Shown here piece by piece: positions 16,242 through 25,700 of a DNA stretch of 34,865 bases. Below the pieces are notes generated by a model. That model was not told where the DNA came from and did no database searches. It saw only the letters and a list, made by a program, of their open reading frames with translations. The first letter of the stretch is position 1, and each line of letters starts with the position of its first letter. This DNA is from Akkermansia sp. GTDB lineage: Bacteria; Verrucomicrobiota; Verrucomicrobiia; Verrucomicrobiales; Akkermansiaceae. Where the stretch lies: NCBI GenBank assembly GCA_017549485.1, contig JAFYUT010000026.1, positions 1 to 34,865 of the forward strand. Reading direction: 5' to 3'. Made by a program: the position numbers and the translations under genes.

Positions 16242-17333
16242 TTATTTGGAGAGGTTAATATTGGAGATAAGAGGTGTACGAACACCGGGATGGGTTTCGC
16301 CTGAGATGATGTAAATGCAGTCATCCCATTGGACGGCGGGGCAGGTGGCAACGCCGGTGGCGTTTTCACCCTCCTTAACCCACTGCCCGGTGGCGGGGGT
16401 GAAGGAGTAGACGGTCTTGTTCTGACCGGGGTGGATAGCGGGGGCTTTGCCGGTGAGAGAGGCACGGTAGAAATTACCGGGGTCTCCCGCAACGACGTAA
16501 AGTTTACCATTGATGGCAGGCAGGGGATTAGCGGCACCCACCAGCGGCTCGGGCATGGGGGTGGTGCTGCTCCAGCTGTCGGTAGCCGGGTCATAGCACA
16601 GGGTGCTGTGCAAGTAGGTGCGCTCGGCAGCTCCTGCGGCATCGGGGTGCAGAGAGCAGCCGCCTGTTACATAGATTTTACCGTCAATCACACCGGCTGC
16701 GGCCAGCATGCGGGCTTCGGGCATGCGGGCAAGCTCTTGCCAGCCCTTGTTGGGGTCGGCCATGTCCAGCACGAAGCTGCGTGAAAGGCAGGTGACGGAA
16801 TCTGCCTTTTCCTGACCACCCATAACATACAATTTGGTGCCTACTACGGCAAATGCAGGGTATGCTATGGTGGTGGGCAGCTCGGGCAGCATGGAGGTGG
16901 AAGCCTCGTCGCCTTTGAGTTGAGTGCATGTTACGGTGTTGAGGTGGCCGCTTGCATTGCAGCCGCCGGCAATAATCATGCTGTTGTCATAGGCGGCATA
17001 GGCAGCATAGCCAATGGGTGCCGGCAGGTTGCCTACAGTAGCTGCCTGCGGGGTGGTGCACCCTTTGCTGAGGTCCATAAAGGAAACATCGCCGTAAAAG
17101 GCTTTTGCACCGCGCTCTGCCGGTGTTTTGGCTCCCGGCTTGGCGTTGGGGAAGTTAGCGCCACCTGTCATCAGGATGCCATTGCTCTCCGGCAGGAGAA
17201 CTGCGGCCATGCCGGCGCGGCCTACCTTGTCGGCAATCTGTAACCCGTCCTCGGATGCAACGGAGGTGATTTCGGCCTGAGCAGAGCTGAGGGTGAGACC
17301 CAGCAGAGCAAGAGAAAAGAAACTGCGTTTCAT
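16242..17333 (-). CDS. Secreted kelch mutarotase (N-acetylneuraminate epimerase-like)
   Basis: A 363-residue kelch beta-propeller with a clear signal peptide (MKRSFFSLALLGLTLSSAQA). GILMTGGANFP (52-62) and repeated kelch blades (MIIAGGCNASG, LYVMGGQEKAD, IYVTGGCSLHP, LYVVAGDPGNF, IYIISGETHPG) identify the cyclically permuted mutarotase group related to NanM. That enzyme speeds alpha/beta interconversion of sialic acid in the periplasm, so that the anomer released by sialidase can be taken up. This copy would act outside the cytoplasm. It lies between the cytoplasmic paralogue (13 bp) and the MFS gene (15 bp). Substrate assignment rests on family and context. Confidence 0.85.
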   Translation of the reverse strand: MKRSFFSLALLGLTLSSAQAEITSVASEDGLQIADKVGRAGMAAVLLPESNGILMTGGANFPNAKPGAKTPAERGAKAFYGDVSFMDLSKGCTTPQAATVGNLPAPIGYAAYAAYDNSMIIAGGCNASGHLNTVTCTQLKGDEASTSMLPELPTTIAYPAFAVVGTKLYVMGGQEKADSVTCLSRSFVLDMADPNKGWQELARMPEARMLAAAGVIDGKIYVTGGCSLHPDAAGAAERTYLHSTLCYDPATDSWSSTTPMPEPLVGAANPLPAINGKLYVVAGDPGNFYRASLTGKAPAIHPGQNKTVYSFTPATGQWVKEGENATGVATCPAVQWDDCIYIISGETHPGVRTPLISNINLSK

Positions 17334-17346
17334 GGTAGGCTGCGGG

Positions 17347-18330
17347 TTAATTCATTTCGGCACCCCAAACTTGGTTGGAGCGCTTGCCGGGGCGTTGCTC
17401 GCCGTTGATGATAACGGCCATACCGTTCCACTCTGCACAGGGCAGTACGGCACGGGCTACGGCCATTTCACCGGCATCTTTCCACTCACCGCACTTAATG
17501 CAGTAGCAAAGGGTGAAGTTGTGGAAACCGGGGTGATTTTGCGGGGTGAATCCCTTTACCGTGGCATCATCGCCACCCAACAGGTAGATGTGCCCGTTGA
17601 TGACGGGAGCGGGGGTGGGGCCTGCGGCACAGAAATGCGGCAGCGGCGGCAGCGGTACCCAGCCGCCATCCACACTGTAACTCCATGCCTCGGTGAGCAT
17701 GTCGCGTACCTTGCGGCCGTCTTCGCCGTCTTTCAGGCCAATGCCGCCGAGCACGTAAATGGAGTCGCCCTCGGTGGTCATTTGTTGCAGGAATCGCCCG
17801 CGTGCAGGCAGGGCGGGGCCTTCGCTCCAAGTGGCTGTGGCGGGGTCATAAATCCACAGGCGGCTTTCGGCATCTTGCTCGCCGGGGGCTACACTGCCGC
17901 CTTGTACATAGACCTTGCCCCCCATGACGGCGGCGGCATGGCCGGTCAATGTGGTGGGCAGAGCCGGCAGCTCTTTACAAGTTACGGTGCTGCCATTCCA
18001 TGTGAGCAGGTAGCAATCTGCCACGGCTCCATCTGCATTGCTGCCACCGATGAGCATAACACCCTCGGGGAGTGTGGCTGTGGCACCATAGCCCAGAGGC
18101 TTGGGCAGCGGGGTGCTCTCTACCCAGCTGTCGCTGCCGGCGGGCATGACGAATACGCGGTCGGTCCAGCGTTTGGGACCACCCTCCCACAGCGGTTTTT
18201 CCGGGAAATTGGCACCGCCGGTTACGATTAGAGCACCATTACTTACACCGGCGTATGAGCCGGCAAAGCCCTCTGCATCCGGCAAGTCTGCCAGCTGCTT
18301 CCATTTCAGAGAAAGATTTTTACAAGTCAT
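17347..18330 (-). CDS. Cytoplasmic kelch mutarotase (N-acetylneuraminate epimerase-like)
   Basis: A 327-residue kelch propeller with no signal peptide: it opens MTCKNLSLKWKQLADLPDAE and moves straight into the first blade. GFAGSYAGVSNGALIVTGGA (21-40), NFPEKPLWEGGPKRWTD and later blades (GVMLIGGSNADG, VYVQGGSVAPG, IYVLGGIGLKD, IYLLGGDDATV) fit the cyclically permuted mutarotase family closely. The first of the tandem pair, it starts 45 bp after the ABC ATPase stop. I see no convincing terminator in that gap, so it may share the transporter's transcript. Having one secreted and one cytosolic member suggests anomer interconversion on both sides of the membrane. Confidence 0.85.
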   Translation of the reverse strand: MTCKNLSLKWKQLADLPDAEGFAGSYAGVSNGALIVTGGANFPEKPLWEGGPKRWTDRVFVMPAGSDSWVESTPLPKPLGYGATATLPEGVMLIGGSNADGAVADCYLLTWNGSTVTCKELPALPTTLTGHAAAVMGGKVYVQGGSVAPGEQDAESRLWIYDPATATWSEGPALPARGRFLQQMTTEGDSIYVLGGIGLKDGEDGRKVRDMLTEAWSYSVDGGWVPLPPLPHFCAAGPTPAPVINGHIYLLGGDDATVKGFTPQNHPGFHNFTLCYCIKCGEWKDAGEMAVARAVLPCAEWNGMAVIINGEQRPGKRSNQVWGAEMN

Positions 18331-18375
18331 TACACTATGACTCTAGCAGAAACAGCGCGGGGCTGCAAGCAAAAA

Positions 18376-19470
18376 TTATTTTTCGGAATGGATAAACAGC
18401 TTAATCATGCGCACTTGCTTGCCGCTGCGCTTAACGATTTCCTCATGAAGCGCGGAGCAAGAGTTTTTCAGCTCTGTTAGCTCGGGCTCGGGGATGGAGG
18501 TAAGCACGGGTTCAAGTTCTGCGGGCATGAGCACCTCCAGCGCAAGGTTGCCGGTCTTTTCGGCATAGCGGAACACGAGGTTGACTTCTCCCTCTGACAG
18601 GGGAATGTGCTGCAATATCTTCTCTGCCAGTTGCACGGCGTGTTGCACGGTTTCTTCGCTCAGGAAGTATTTGTTGCAGAAGTTGCGCAGCTCGGACTCA
18701 AAGGCGTACAGATCATAATCTTCGCTGTGAATGGCGAAGTGGAAGTCGCGGATGCTGTTGACGAACACGCGCGTGCGTTCGCGGCGCGGGTTGTCGAATA
18801 TCTCCTCCGGTGTGCCTTCTTCGTAAATCACGCCTTGGTCCATGTAAAGCACGCGGGTGCTGACGCGGCGGGCAAAGGACATCTCATGCGTGACGATAAC
18901 CATTGTCATGCCCTGCTTGGCCAAGGTGCGGATAACGGAGAGCACCTCGCTCACCATGGTGGGATCCAAGGCGGAGGTAGGCTCGTCAAAGAGGATAATC
19001 TCAGGGTTCATGGAGAGACAGCGGGCAATGGCTGCACGCTGTTTCTGGCCGCCGGAGAGCTCAGCAGGCATGCTGCGGGCTTTCTCTGCCATACCCACCA
19101 TTTTGAGCAGGCGCATGGCGCGGCGCGTAGCCTCTACCTTGCTCATGCCCAGTAGTTTGATGGGACCTATGCATACGTTCTCCAGTACGCTGAGGTGATC
19201 AAACAGGTTAAAAGACTGGAACACCATGCCCATTTTGCGGCGCAGCTTGGGGGCATCTACCTTGTCGGCAGATAACAGCTCCTCGCCATCCACGGTAACG
19301 CTGCCACCCGTGGGCCACTCCAACAGGTTCAGGCAGCGCAACAGTGTGCTCTTGCCTGTGCCGCTGGGCCCGATGACGGAGATGACCTCACCGCGTTTGA
19401 TGTTGATATTAACATCTTTCAGTACGGTAAGCTTGCCGAATTTCTTTTCGAGGTGTTGAATCTGGATCAT
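18376..19470 (-). CDS. Polar amino-acid ABC transporter ATPase with C-terminal extension
   Basis: A 364-residue ATPase. The first ~245 residues are a GlnQ/HisP-type ATPase with Walker [11 protein letters not shown]-loop [13 protein letters not shown], signature [13 protein letters not shown], Walker [13 protein letters not shown] and the switch His in IVTHEM. Family members usually end near residue 245. Here about 120 more residues follow, with [13 protein letters not shown] and [20 protein letters not shown] resembling a degenerate GHKL/RsbW-like ATP-binding fold. That reading is tentative. The extension may sense or regulate transport. Its ATG overlaps the upstream permease stop by 4 bp (19467-19470), so it is the partner subunit. 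Substrates of this family are polar amino acids. Confidence 0.9.
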   Translation of the reverse strand: MIQIQHLEKKFGKLTVLKDVNINIKRGEVISVIGPSGTGKSTLLRCLNLLEWPTGGSVTVDGEELLSADKVDAPKLRRKMGMVFQSFNLFDHLSVLENVCIGPIKLLGMSKVEATRRAMRLLKMVGMAEKARSMPAELSGGQKQRAAIARCLSMNPEIILFDEPTSALDPTMVSEVLSVIRTLAKQGMTMVIVTHEMSFARRVSTRVLYMDQGVIYEEGTPEEIFDNPRRERTRVFVNSIRDFHFAIHSEDYDLYAFESELRNFCNKYFLSEETVQHAVQLAEKILQHIPLSEGEVNLVFRYAEKTGNLALEVLMPAELEPVLTSIPEPELTELKNSCSALHEEIVKRSGKQVRMIKLFIHSEK

Positions 19471-21107
19471 CTCTTGACAGTCTTTTCGGTGTTAATCTTG
19501 CGGCCTGTGTAGTCCAGCACCAAGGTGAACAGCCATGCAATCAGGAAGTAGAGCAGGGCTACCATGATGAGGGGGAAGAATGGCTCAAAGGTTCTGGCTC
19601 GTATGAGGTCCGTCATCTTGGTGAGGTCCTCAATGGCAATATAGCCTACCACAGAGGTGTTTTTGATGAGGGAAATAACCTCGCCCTTGTAAACGGGCAG
19701 CACGCGGCGGATGGCCTGCGGCAATACGATGTAGTAGAAGGATTGGAACGGGGAGAAACCCATGGCGATGCCGGCCTCTGACTGCCCGCGGTGCACACTG
19801 CTGATGCTGGTGCGGAACATCTCACTCACATAAGCACCGAAGTTGAGACTGAAGGTGATGATGGCCACGTAAATGGCGTCTATGCTGCTGCCGGCAAAGG
19901 CCACATAGTACATGAGCATGAGCAGCACCAGAATAGGCATGCCGCGCATGATGTCGATATACACACGAGCCACCCATTGCAGAGACTTACGGCGGCTCAT
20001 GCGCAGGTAACACACCACGGCGCCTACCAGCGTGCCGAATAATACGGAGCAAATGGCAATGGTAAAGGTGGCCACCAAGCCATCCCAAATGAGCATGTAA
20101 CGCTCTTCTTCAATGATGTTGCGCTCAAAACTTACCCACAGACGCTCAAAGAAATTCATGCCTGCATACGGGTCTTGCGCCGAGCCGTCTCTCACGGCAA
20201 TGATGGATTTGCTCTCGTAGTAATAGTCTGAGAAGATAACACTCTTACGGCGGTCGGGGGTGATGAGGAACCCGGAGGCTGCTATGTCAATCTTAGCGGC
20301 AGCCACTGCGGTAAGCAGGCCGTAGTAGTCAATGTTTTCAATCTTGATGGGGCGCTTAAGGTAGGCGGCAAAACGGTACACCAGCTCGGCGTCCATACCC
20401 ACAATCTCATTGTTGCGCATGAAGACGATGGGCTCGGTGCAGGGCTCCATACCCACGACAATGGGCTCGCCCTCGGTGGGGATGTCCAGCTTGGGCATCT
20501 CTGCCGTATCAAAGTGGTGAATCCACTTGTTGCAGATTTCCTCAAGCTCGCCGCTCTCTTTGAGCTCGCCGAGGAATTTGTTGAATTGGCGGCTCAGCTC
20601 TAAGCCTTTTTCGTCTTTGGTAAAGGCCATGCCCATGTAGTTGATGGGCAGATTGGGGTCCTCATACAGCTTGATGATGGGCTTTTTGCGAGCCAAGGCA
20701 AAGCAGATAACGTCGTCCATCACGCAGGCGTCGCACATGCCGCGCTCCAGCGCCAGCATCATGTCGGCCTCAAAGTTGTGGCGTTGCAGGTCCAGCTGCG
20801 GATAATGGGCCTCGATATGCACATCTTGCACCGTGCCTTGGGGTACGCCCAATATTTTGCCGGCAAGCGTGCTGATGTCCATTTCACCGATTTCCGGCTG
20901 ACCCTCCGGTGTGGCGTCAGCGTCTTGAGTTGCGGCTGTTTCATCAGCCGGAGCATCTGCAGCCGCTGTATTTGCCGTGGGGGTGGCAAGTGCGGTGATT
21001 GCAGGTGCAGCGGGAGCTTCATTATCTGCCAGGCAGACAGCAAAACTCGTGTGCAGCAGCACGATCAGAGCCGAGATGGCTGTATGGAGGAGAGAACGTT
21101 TCTTCAT
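19467..21107 (-). CDS. Fused substrate-binding protein / permease, amino-acid ABC transporter
   Basis: A 546-residue fusion from the ATG at 21107, where a normal signal peptide begins ([20 protein letters not shown]). An Ala/Thr/Pro-rich linker (about 30-75) is followed by two binding-protein halves in swapped order. First comes the part normally found last ([16 protein letters not shown] ... LEEICNKWI), then the part normally first ([16 protein letters not shown] ... [35 protein letters not shown]). After residue ~330 comes a HisM/GlnP-type permease with [24 protein letters not shown] and the EAA loop ([20 protein letters not shown]). It pairs with the overlapping ATPase. Polar amino-acid uptake is the family role; the exact substrate is not visible. 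Confidence 0.9.
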   Translation of the reverse strand: MKKRSLLHTAISALIVLLHTSFAVCLADNEAPAAPAITALATPTANTAAADAPADETAATQDADATPEGQPEIGEMDISTLAGKILGVPQGTVQDVHIEAHYPQLDLQRHNFEADMMLALERGMCDACVMDDVICFALARKKPIIKLYEDPNLPINYMGMAFTKDEKGLELSRQFNKFLGELKESGELEEICNKWIHHFDTAEMPKLDIPTEGEPIVVGMEPCTEPIVFMRNNEIVGMDAELVYRFAAYLKRPIKIENIDYYGLLTAVAAAKIDIAASGFLITPDRRKSVIFSDYYYESKSIIAVRDGSAQDPYAGMNFFERLWVSFERNIIEEERYMLIWDGLVATFTIAICSVLFGTLVGAVVCYLRMSRRKSLQWVARVYIDIMRGMPILVLLMLMYYVAFAGSSIDAIYVAIITFSLNFGAYVSEMFRTSISSVHRGQSEAGIAMGFSPFQSFYYIVLPQAIRRVLPVYKGEVISLIKNTSVVGYIAIEDLTKMTDLIRARTFEPFFPLIMVALLYFLIAWLFTLVLDYTGRKINTEKTVKR

Positions 21108-21115
21108 GATTCGCC

Positions 21116-21136
21116 ACGCGGGGTGCATCACCCGCG
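21116..21136 (-). promoter_or_regulatory. GC-rich hairpin at the 5' end of the ABC transporter mRNA
   Basis: On the minus strand, CGCGGGTG and CACCCCGCG pair around ATG with one bulged C. It lies between the predicted start site and the ATG at 21107 and could protect the 5' end or limit initiation. Confidence 0.35.
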
Positions 21137-21141
21137 CGCGG

Positions 21142-21171
21142 ATTCTATCATAACACATGCCCTCTTGGCAA
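21142..21171 (-). promoter_or_regulatory. Promoter of the amino-acid ABC transporter operon
   Basis: On the minus strand, TTGCCA (-35) and TAGAAT (-10) are 18 nt apart, each one mismatch from the sigma-70 consensus. The start site would be near 21135, with a leader of about 28 nt. Confidence 0.65.
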
Positions 21172-21193
21172 GCTGAATATGAATAATCTGTAA

Positions 21194-21212
21194 CATATTT
21201 TCAAAAAATATG
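21194..21212. promoter_or_regulatory. Perfect inverted repeat upstream of the transporter promoter
   Basis: CATATTTT (21194-21201) and AAAATATG (21205-21212) form an 8-bp dyad around CAA, about 23 bp upstream of the -35. The position suits a dimeric activator's operator. The regulator is unknown. Confidence 0.4.
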
Positions 21213-21280
21213 ATTCCCGATACTTTTATGAGGATTGCTGCCGGATAAATCGTGTTGGCCGGTAAGGGAATAGTGATAAA

Positions 21281-21314
21281 GCAAAACCGCCACCCGAGCT
21301 GATTCAGGTGGCGG
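21281..21314 (-). terminator. Intrinsic terminator after the ankyrin gene
   Basis: CCGCCACC (21287-21294) pairs with GGTGGCGG (21307-21314). Read on the minus strand, TTTTGC follows the stem. It is 28 bp past the ankyrin stop. Confidence 0.75.
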
Positions 21315-21341
21315 AGAAAAGCGTTGTTCTGCGGGGGGGGG

Positions 21342-22382
21342 TTACTCAGCAGCGCCGGCAGCTTTGAGGGCCTCGGCTGCGCCTTTATGGCCTTTCTCAT
21401 CAGCAATCATGAGGGCGCTCTTGCCGTCCTCGCCCTTGGCGCTGAGGTCTACCCCAATGCTCTTGAGCTGCTCTGCAATACCGGAGTACTTGCGGGCCGT
21501 GAGCAGGGAGATGAAGCTCTCTACCTCTGCGGGGGTTACTGTGGCACCGGCTTGCAGCATGTTTTGGGCCATGTCTTTTTTACCGGCCATGAGGGCAACT
21601 ACGAGGGCGTTGTATCCGCTCTTGTTTTTGAGGGTGGTGTCAGCCTTGGCATCCATCAGGGATTTGACGACCTCGGCGTGGCCTTTTTCGGCTGCCATGA
21701 TGAGGGCTGTGCGGCCGTTAAGCTCCTGAAGGTTGAGGTCGGCGCCGGCCTCAATCAAGGCGTTTACGGTGGCAGTGTCGCCATTGCCGGCGGCGTAGAT
21801 GAGAGCGGTGCAGCCGGTGACATCTGCGCTGTTGATGGAGGCGCCGCCCTCCAGCAGAGCTTTAACGGTCTCGGTGTGCTTTTGGCGGGCTGCAAAGGTG
21901 ATGGCCGTGTTGCCGTTGACGTCTTGAGCATCGGCATGGGCTTTGCCGGCTAACAGGGCTTTAACGGTCTCGGTGTGACCGTTCCAAGCTGCGGGCAGCA
22001 GAGCAGGGGCGCCGTTCATAGCGGTGGCGTTGGCATCCATACCCACGGCCAGCAGGGCTTTCACCGTGTCTGTATGCCCGTTGCGGGCTGCACGTATGGT
22101 GGCTACCTCGCCCTTCTTGTCTTTAATGGTCAAATCTGCACCGGCGGCTATCAGCGCTTTTACCACATCGGTCTTGCCGGCTGTTGCGGCCTCTACTACG
22201 GCTGTACCGCCCAGTTTGTCTTCCTTGGCGTTTACATCTGCACCATCCTCAATCATGTCTTGTACCGTCTCCAAATCACCCGCAGCGGCTGCGGCAGGCA
22301 GGTTAGAGGACTTCTTGCAAGAGCTCAGGCCGAATGAAAATACGGCACACAAAGCGGCGGTGGTGAGCAAATGATATTTCAT
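21342..22382 (-). CDS. Ankyrin-repeat lipoprotein
   Basis: A 346-residue protein beginning MKYHLLTTAALCAVFSFGLS followed by SCKK. The LSSC lipobox indicates lipid attachment at Cys22 and anchoring in an outer or inner membrane leaflet. About ten ankyrin repeats of ~33 residues follow (GxTAVVEAATAGKTDVVKAL, ALIYAAGNGDTATVNALIEA and similar). They form a stack for protein binding in the periplasm or at the surface. I chose the ATG at 22382 rather than an in-frame ATG at 22442, because only the former gives a signal peptide at the N-terminus. It stands alone with its own terminator. Partner unknown. Confidence 0.9.
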   Translation of the reverse strand: MKYHLLTTAALCAVFSFGLSSCKKSSNLPAAAAAGDLETVQDMIEDGADVNAKEDKLGGTAVVEAATAGKTDVVKALIAAGADLTIKDKKGEVATIRAARNGHTDTVKALLAVGMDANATAMNGAPALLPAAWNGHTETVKALLAGKAHADAQDVNGNTAITFAARQKHTETVKALLEGGASINSADVTGCTALIYAAGNGDTATVNALIEAGADLNLQELNGRTALIMAAEKGHAEVVKSLMDAKADTTLKNKSGYNALVVALMAGKKDMAQNMLQAGATVTPAEVESFISLLTARKYSGIAEQLKSIGVDLSAKGEDGKSALMIADEKGHKGAAEALKAAGAAE

Positions 22383-22442
22383 ACCCGCATATTTTACGCA
22401 TTCGCCCCTGTAAGTCAAGCTATCTTGCCACTTATGCCACAA

Positions 22443-22656
22443 TTAATCGATTGTGCTTGTTGTACAGTTTAAAGGAAGTGGAGCAGGCCGCCTCTAAAAC
22501 CTCTCGGGGCAGCGTAGCTATCGCTGCATCTCCCCCGGCTACTCATCTTATCGCCCTAACGGACTTTCGATGCGCTGGATTTCAGCCCTGACATTTACCA
22601 CCAAGGCGTTCTTTTAAGGTGGGCCCAAACTCCTGCGTTCCGAATATGGCGGTGTA
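22443..22656. other. Gene-free structured intergenic stretch of unknown nature
   Basis: Between the ankyrin and PFOR genes, about 200 bp hold no convincing ORF but clear secondary structure. GCAGCG (22509-22514) pairs with CGCTGC (22522-22527), flanked by GGG and CCCC runs that extend the stem after an internal loop. CCACC (22598-22602) pairs with GGTGG (22618-22622). It could be a small RNA or a dispersed intergenic repeat. I do not recognise a known RNA family on either strand. Confidence 0.35.
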
Positions 22657-22693
22657 TGCAAAAAGCCGCTGTGCGAACATCGCACAGCGGCTT
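22657..22693 (-). terminator. Intrinsic terminator after PFOR
   Basis: AAGCCGCTGTGCG (22663-22675) and CGCACAGCGGCTT (22681-22693) form a 13-bp perfect stem. On the minus strand it is followed by TTTTGC. It lies 21 bp after the PFOR stop. Confidence 0.85.
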
Positions 22694-22714
22694 GAAAAGA
22701 GTTGTTTTCAGGCT

Positions 22715-25700
22715 TTAGGCCTCTTCGGTCGGCAGGGAGTAATCAATGCCGGCGAGGGCCTGGTAGAGACGCCAACGGCGGGCGATATCGGCAGCCTCCA
22801 TATCCAGAAGCTTGTCGAAGTCAGCCTTGTTGTTCTTGGCCAGCAGGCGGAAGCGGTTTTCACCGAGGAGAGCCTCGCGCACGTCCTTCTTGGGCTTCTT
22901 GCTCTTGAGGGTGAGCGGGTTCTTGCCTTCCTTGGCGCGATCCGGGTTGTAGTTGTAGAGCAACCAGCGGCCGCAATCAACGGCATCTTTCTGGCGGTCC
23001 AGACCCTGAGCCATGTTGATACCATGGTTGATGCAGTGGCTGTAGGCAATCACCAAGGCGGGGCCGTCGTACTCTTCGGCCTCCATGAGGGTGGTGAGCA
23101 CGTGCTGGTCATCGGAGCCCATGGCCACGGAGGCCACGTAGACGTTGCCGTAGGTCATGGCCATGTAGCCGAGGTCCTTCTTCACCTGGTCTTTACCCTT
23201 GGTGGCGAACTTAGCCACAGCGCCGCGCGGGGTGGACTTGGAGCACTGACCACCGGTGTTGGAGTATACCTCGGTGTCAAGTACCAGCACCTTCACGTTG
23301 CGACCGGAGGCAAGGATGTGGTCCAAACCGCCGTAGCCGATGTCGTAAGACCAGCCGTCGCCGCCGAGAATCCATACGGACTTGCGTACCAAGTAGTCAG
23401 CCTGAGCCTTGAGAGCTGCCAGCTCGGCATTGTCGCCACAGGCGGCCTTGATGGCGGCCACGGTGGAACGGGCGTTGGCGATGTCGGCCTCCGTCTTCTG
23501 CGGGTTGTTCATGATTTCCTGTACCAGAGCCTCGCCGATGGTGGGAGCGGCAGCGGTAAGGAGCTCTACGGCGTACTGTTGCTTCTTGTCGAGGGAGACG
23601 CGGAAACCGAGACCGAACTGGGCATTGTCCTCAAAGAGGCTGTTGCACCATGCGGGGCCGCGGCCATCGGCATCATGCGTCCACGGTGTGGTGGGCAGGT
23701 TGCCGCCGTAAATGGAGGAGCAGCCCGTGGCGTTAGCTACAACCAAGCGGTTGCCGAAGAGCTGGCTGAGCAGTTTCACATACGGGGTCTCACCGCAGCC
23801 GGCGCAAGCACCGGAGAACTCAAACAGCGGGCGCAGCAGCTGGGCATCCTTCACCTTAGAGTTGTCGGTTACGGTGCGGTCCGGGTCCGTCAGCTTCTCA
23901 AAGAAATTCCAGTTGGCCTTTTCGGGCTCAAGGGCTTCGGAGGCCGGGGTCATGCTGAGAGATGCCGTGGGGCATACCTTGGAGCAAAGCGTACAACCCG
24001 TGCAGTCTGCGGCAGATACCTGAATGATGTACTTCTTACCGACCCAGTCCTTGTGCATCTTGCTGGCATCGGCGCTCTTGAAGGTGGCGGGTGCGCCCTC
24101 AAGCTCTGCCGGGTCTACCATCTTGGCGCGGATAGCGGCGTGCGGGCACACCATGGTGCACTTACCGCACTGGATACAGGCCTTGCTGGTCTCGGTCTTC
24201 TCCGGGGTCCATACCGGGATTTCGAGGGCGAGGTCACGCTTCTCGTACTGCGTGGTGCCACTGGGGAAGGTGCCGTCATCGGGCATCTCGCCTACGGTTA
24301 CGGAGTTACCGTTGCCGGTTACAATCTTGCCCAATACGTTGCGAACGAAGTCGGAGGGCTCGCCGTGCAGGGCATCGGGGATGTCGTGGCCGGTGATGGT
24401 GGTGCCCAAGGGTACCTCGTGCAGGTTAGCCAAAGAGGCATCCACAGCTGCAATGTTCTTGGCAACAACTTCTTCACCCTTCTTGCCGTAGGTCTTCTTG
24501 ATGGCTTCTTTAATGTAGCCCAAAGCCTCCTCTGCGGGGATAACGCCGCTGAGGTTGAAGAAGCAGGTCTGCATAATCATGTTGATACGGCCACCCATGC
24601 CCGTAGCCTTGGCTACCTTGAAGGCATCGATGCAGTATACCTTGATATTTTTGTCCAGAATCTGCTGCTGCATGCGGGCAGGCAGGCTGTCCCATACCTT
24701 CTCAGGGGCAACGGAGGTGTTGATGAGGAAGGTGCAACCCTGTGCGGCATTCTTGAGGAAGTCAAACAGGTTCAGCAGGCTGGGCTGGTGCAGGGCAATG
24801 AAGTTGGCGCTCGTAATCAGGTAGGTGCTGTGAATCGGGGTGGTGCCGAAACGCAGGTGAGATACCGTGGAGGAACCGGACTTCTTGGAGTCGTACTCGA
24901 AGTAGCCCTGTACATACAGGTCTGTGTGCTTGCCGATAATTTTAATGGCGTCTTTGTTGGCGCCTACGGTGCCGTCGGAGCCTAAGCCGTAGAACATGCA
25001 GCGTGTTACGGTGTCGGCCTCGGTGGAGAAGCTCGGGTCGTAATCAATGCTCTTGCCGGTTACATCATCCTTAATGCCGACGGAGAAGTCGGTCATGGGC
25101 TCATCTTTGCTGAGTTCATCAAATACACCCTTAACCATGGCGGGGGTGAACTCCTTGGAGCCCAACCCATAGCGGCCGCCCACTACCTTGGGCATGGCAA
25201 AGGGCAGGGTGCCGGCTACCTGGGCGTCGGCCAAGGTCTGCACAACATCCTGAAGCAGAGGCTCACCCAAGCTGCCGGGCTCCTTGGTGCGGTCAAGCAC
25301 GGCAATCTTCTTCACCGTGGCGGGCAGGGCGGCGATAACATCTGCTGCGGGGAACGGGCGGTACAGGCGCACCTTGAGTACACCTACATCTTCACCCATA
25401 GCGGTTACGGCTTCAAGTGCGGCCTCGGCACCGGAGCCCATCATGATGATGACGCGGGTGGCAGTGGGGCTGCCGATGTACTCTACAAGGTCGTAGTAGC
25501 GGCCGGTGAGGTCGCCGAACTTCTTCATAGCACCCTTAACAATGGCGGGCACGGCGGCGTAGTACTTGTTCACCGTCTCACGGCCTTGGAAGTACACATC
25601 GGGGTTCTGGGCTGTGCCGCGAATGACGGGGGCATCCGGGGTGAGGGCGCGGGCGTGGAAGTCATCCACCCACTTCTGGTCAATCATGGCGCGCAGGGTG

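Noticed and set aside
22443..22656. 6S RNA, tmRNA, SRP RNA or RNase P RNA
   Set aside because: The conserved motifs of these RNAs are not visible on either strand.
22619..24985. 788-codon open frame antisense to PFOR
   Set aside because: It lies fully within the PFOR coding sequence plus its terminator, and its composition (Gly/Val/His-rich) is that of a shadow frame.
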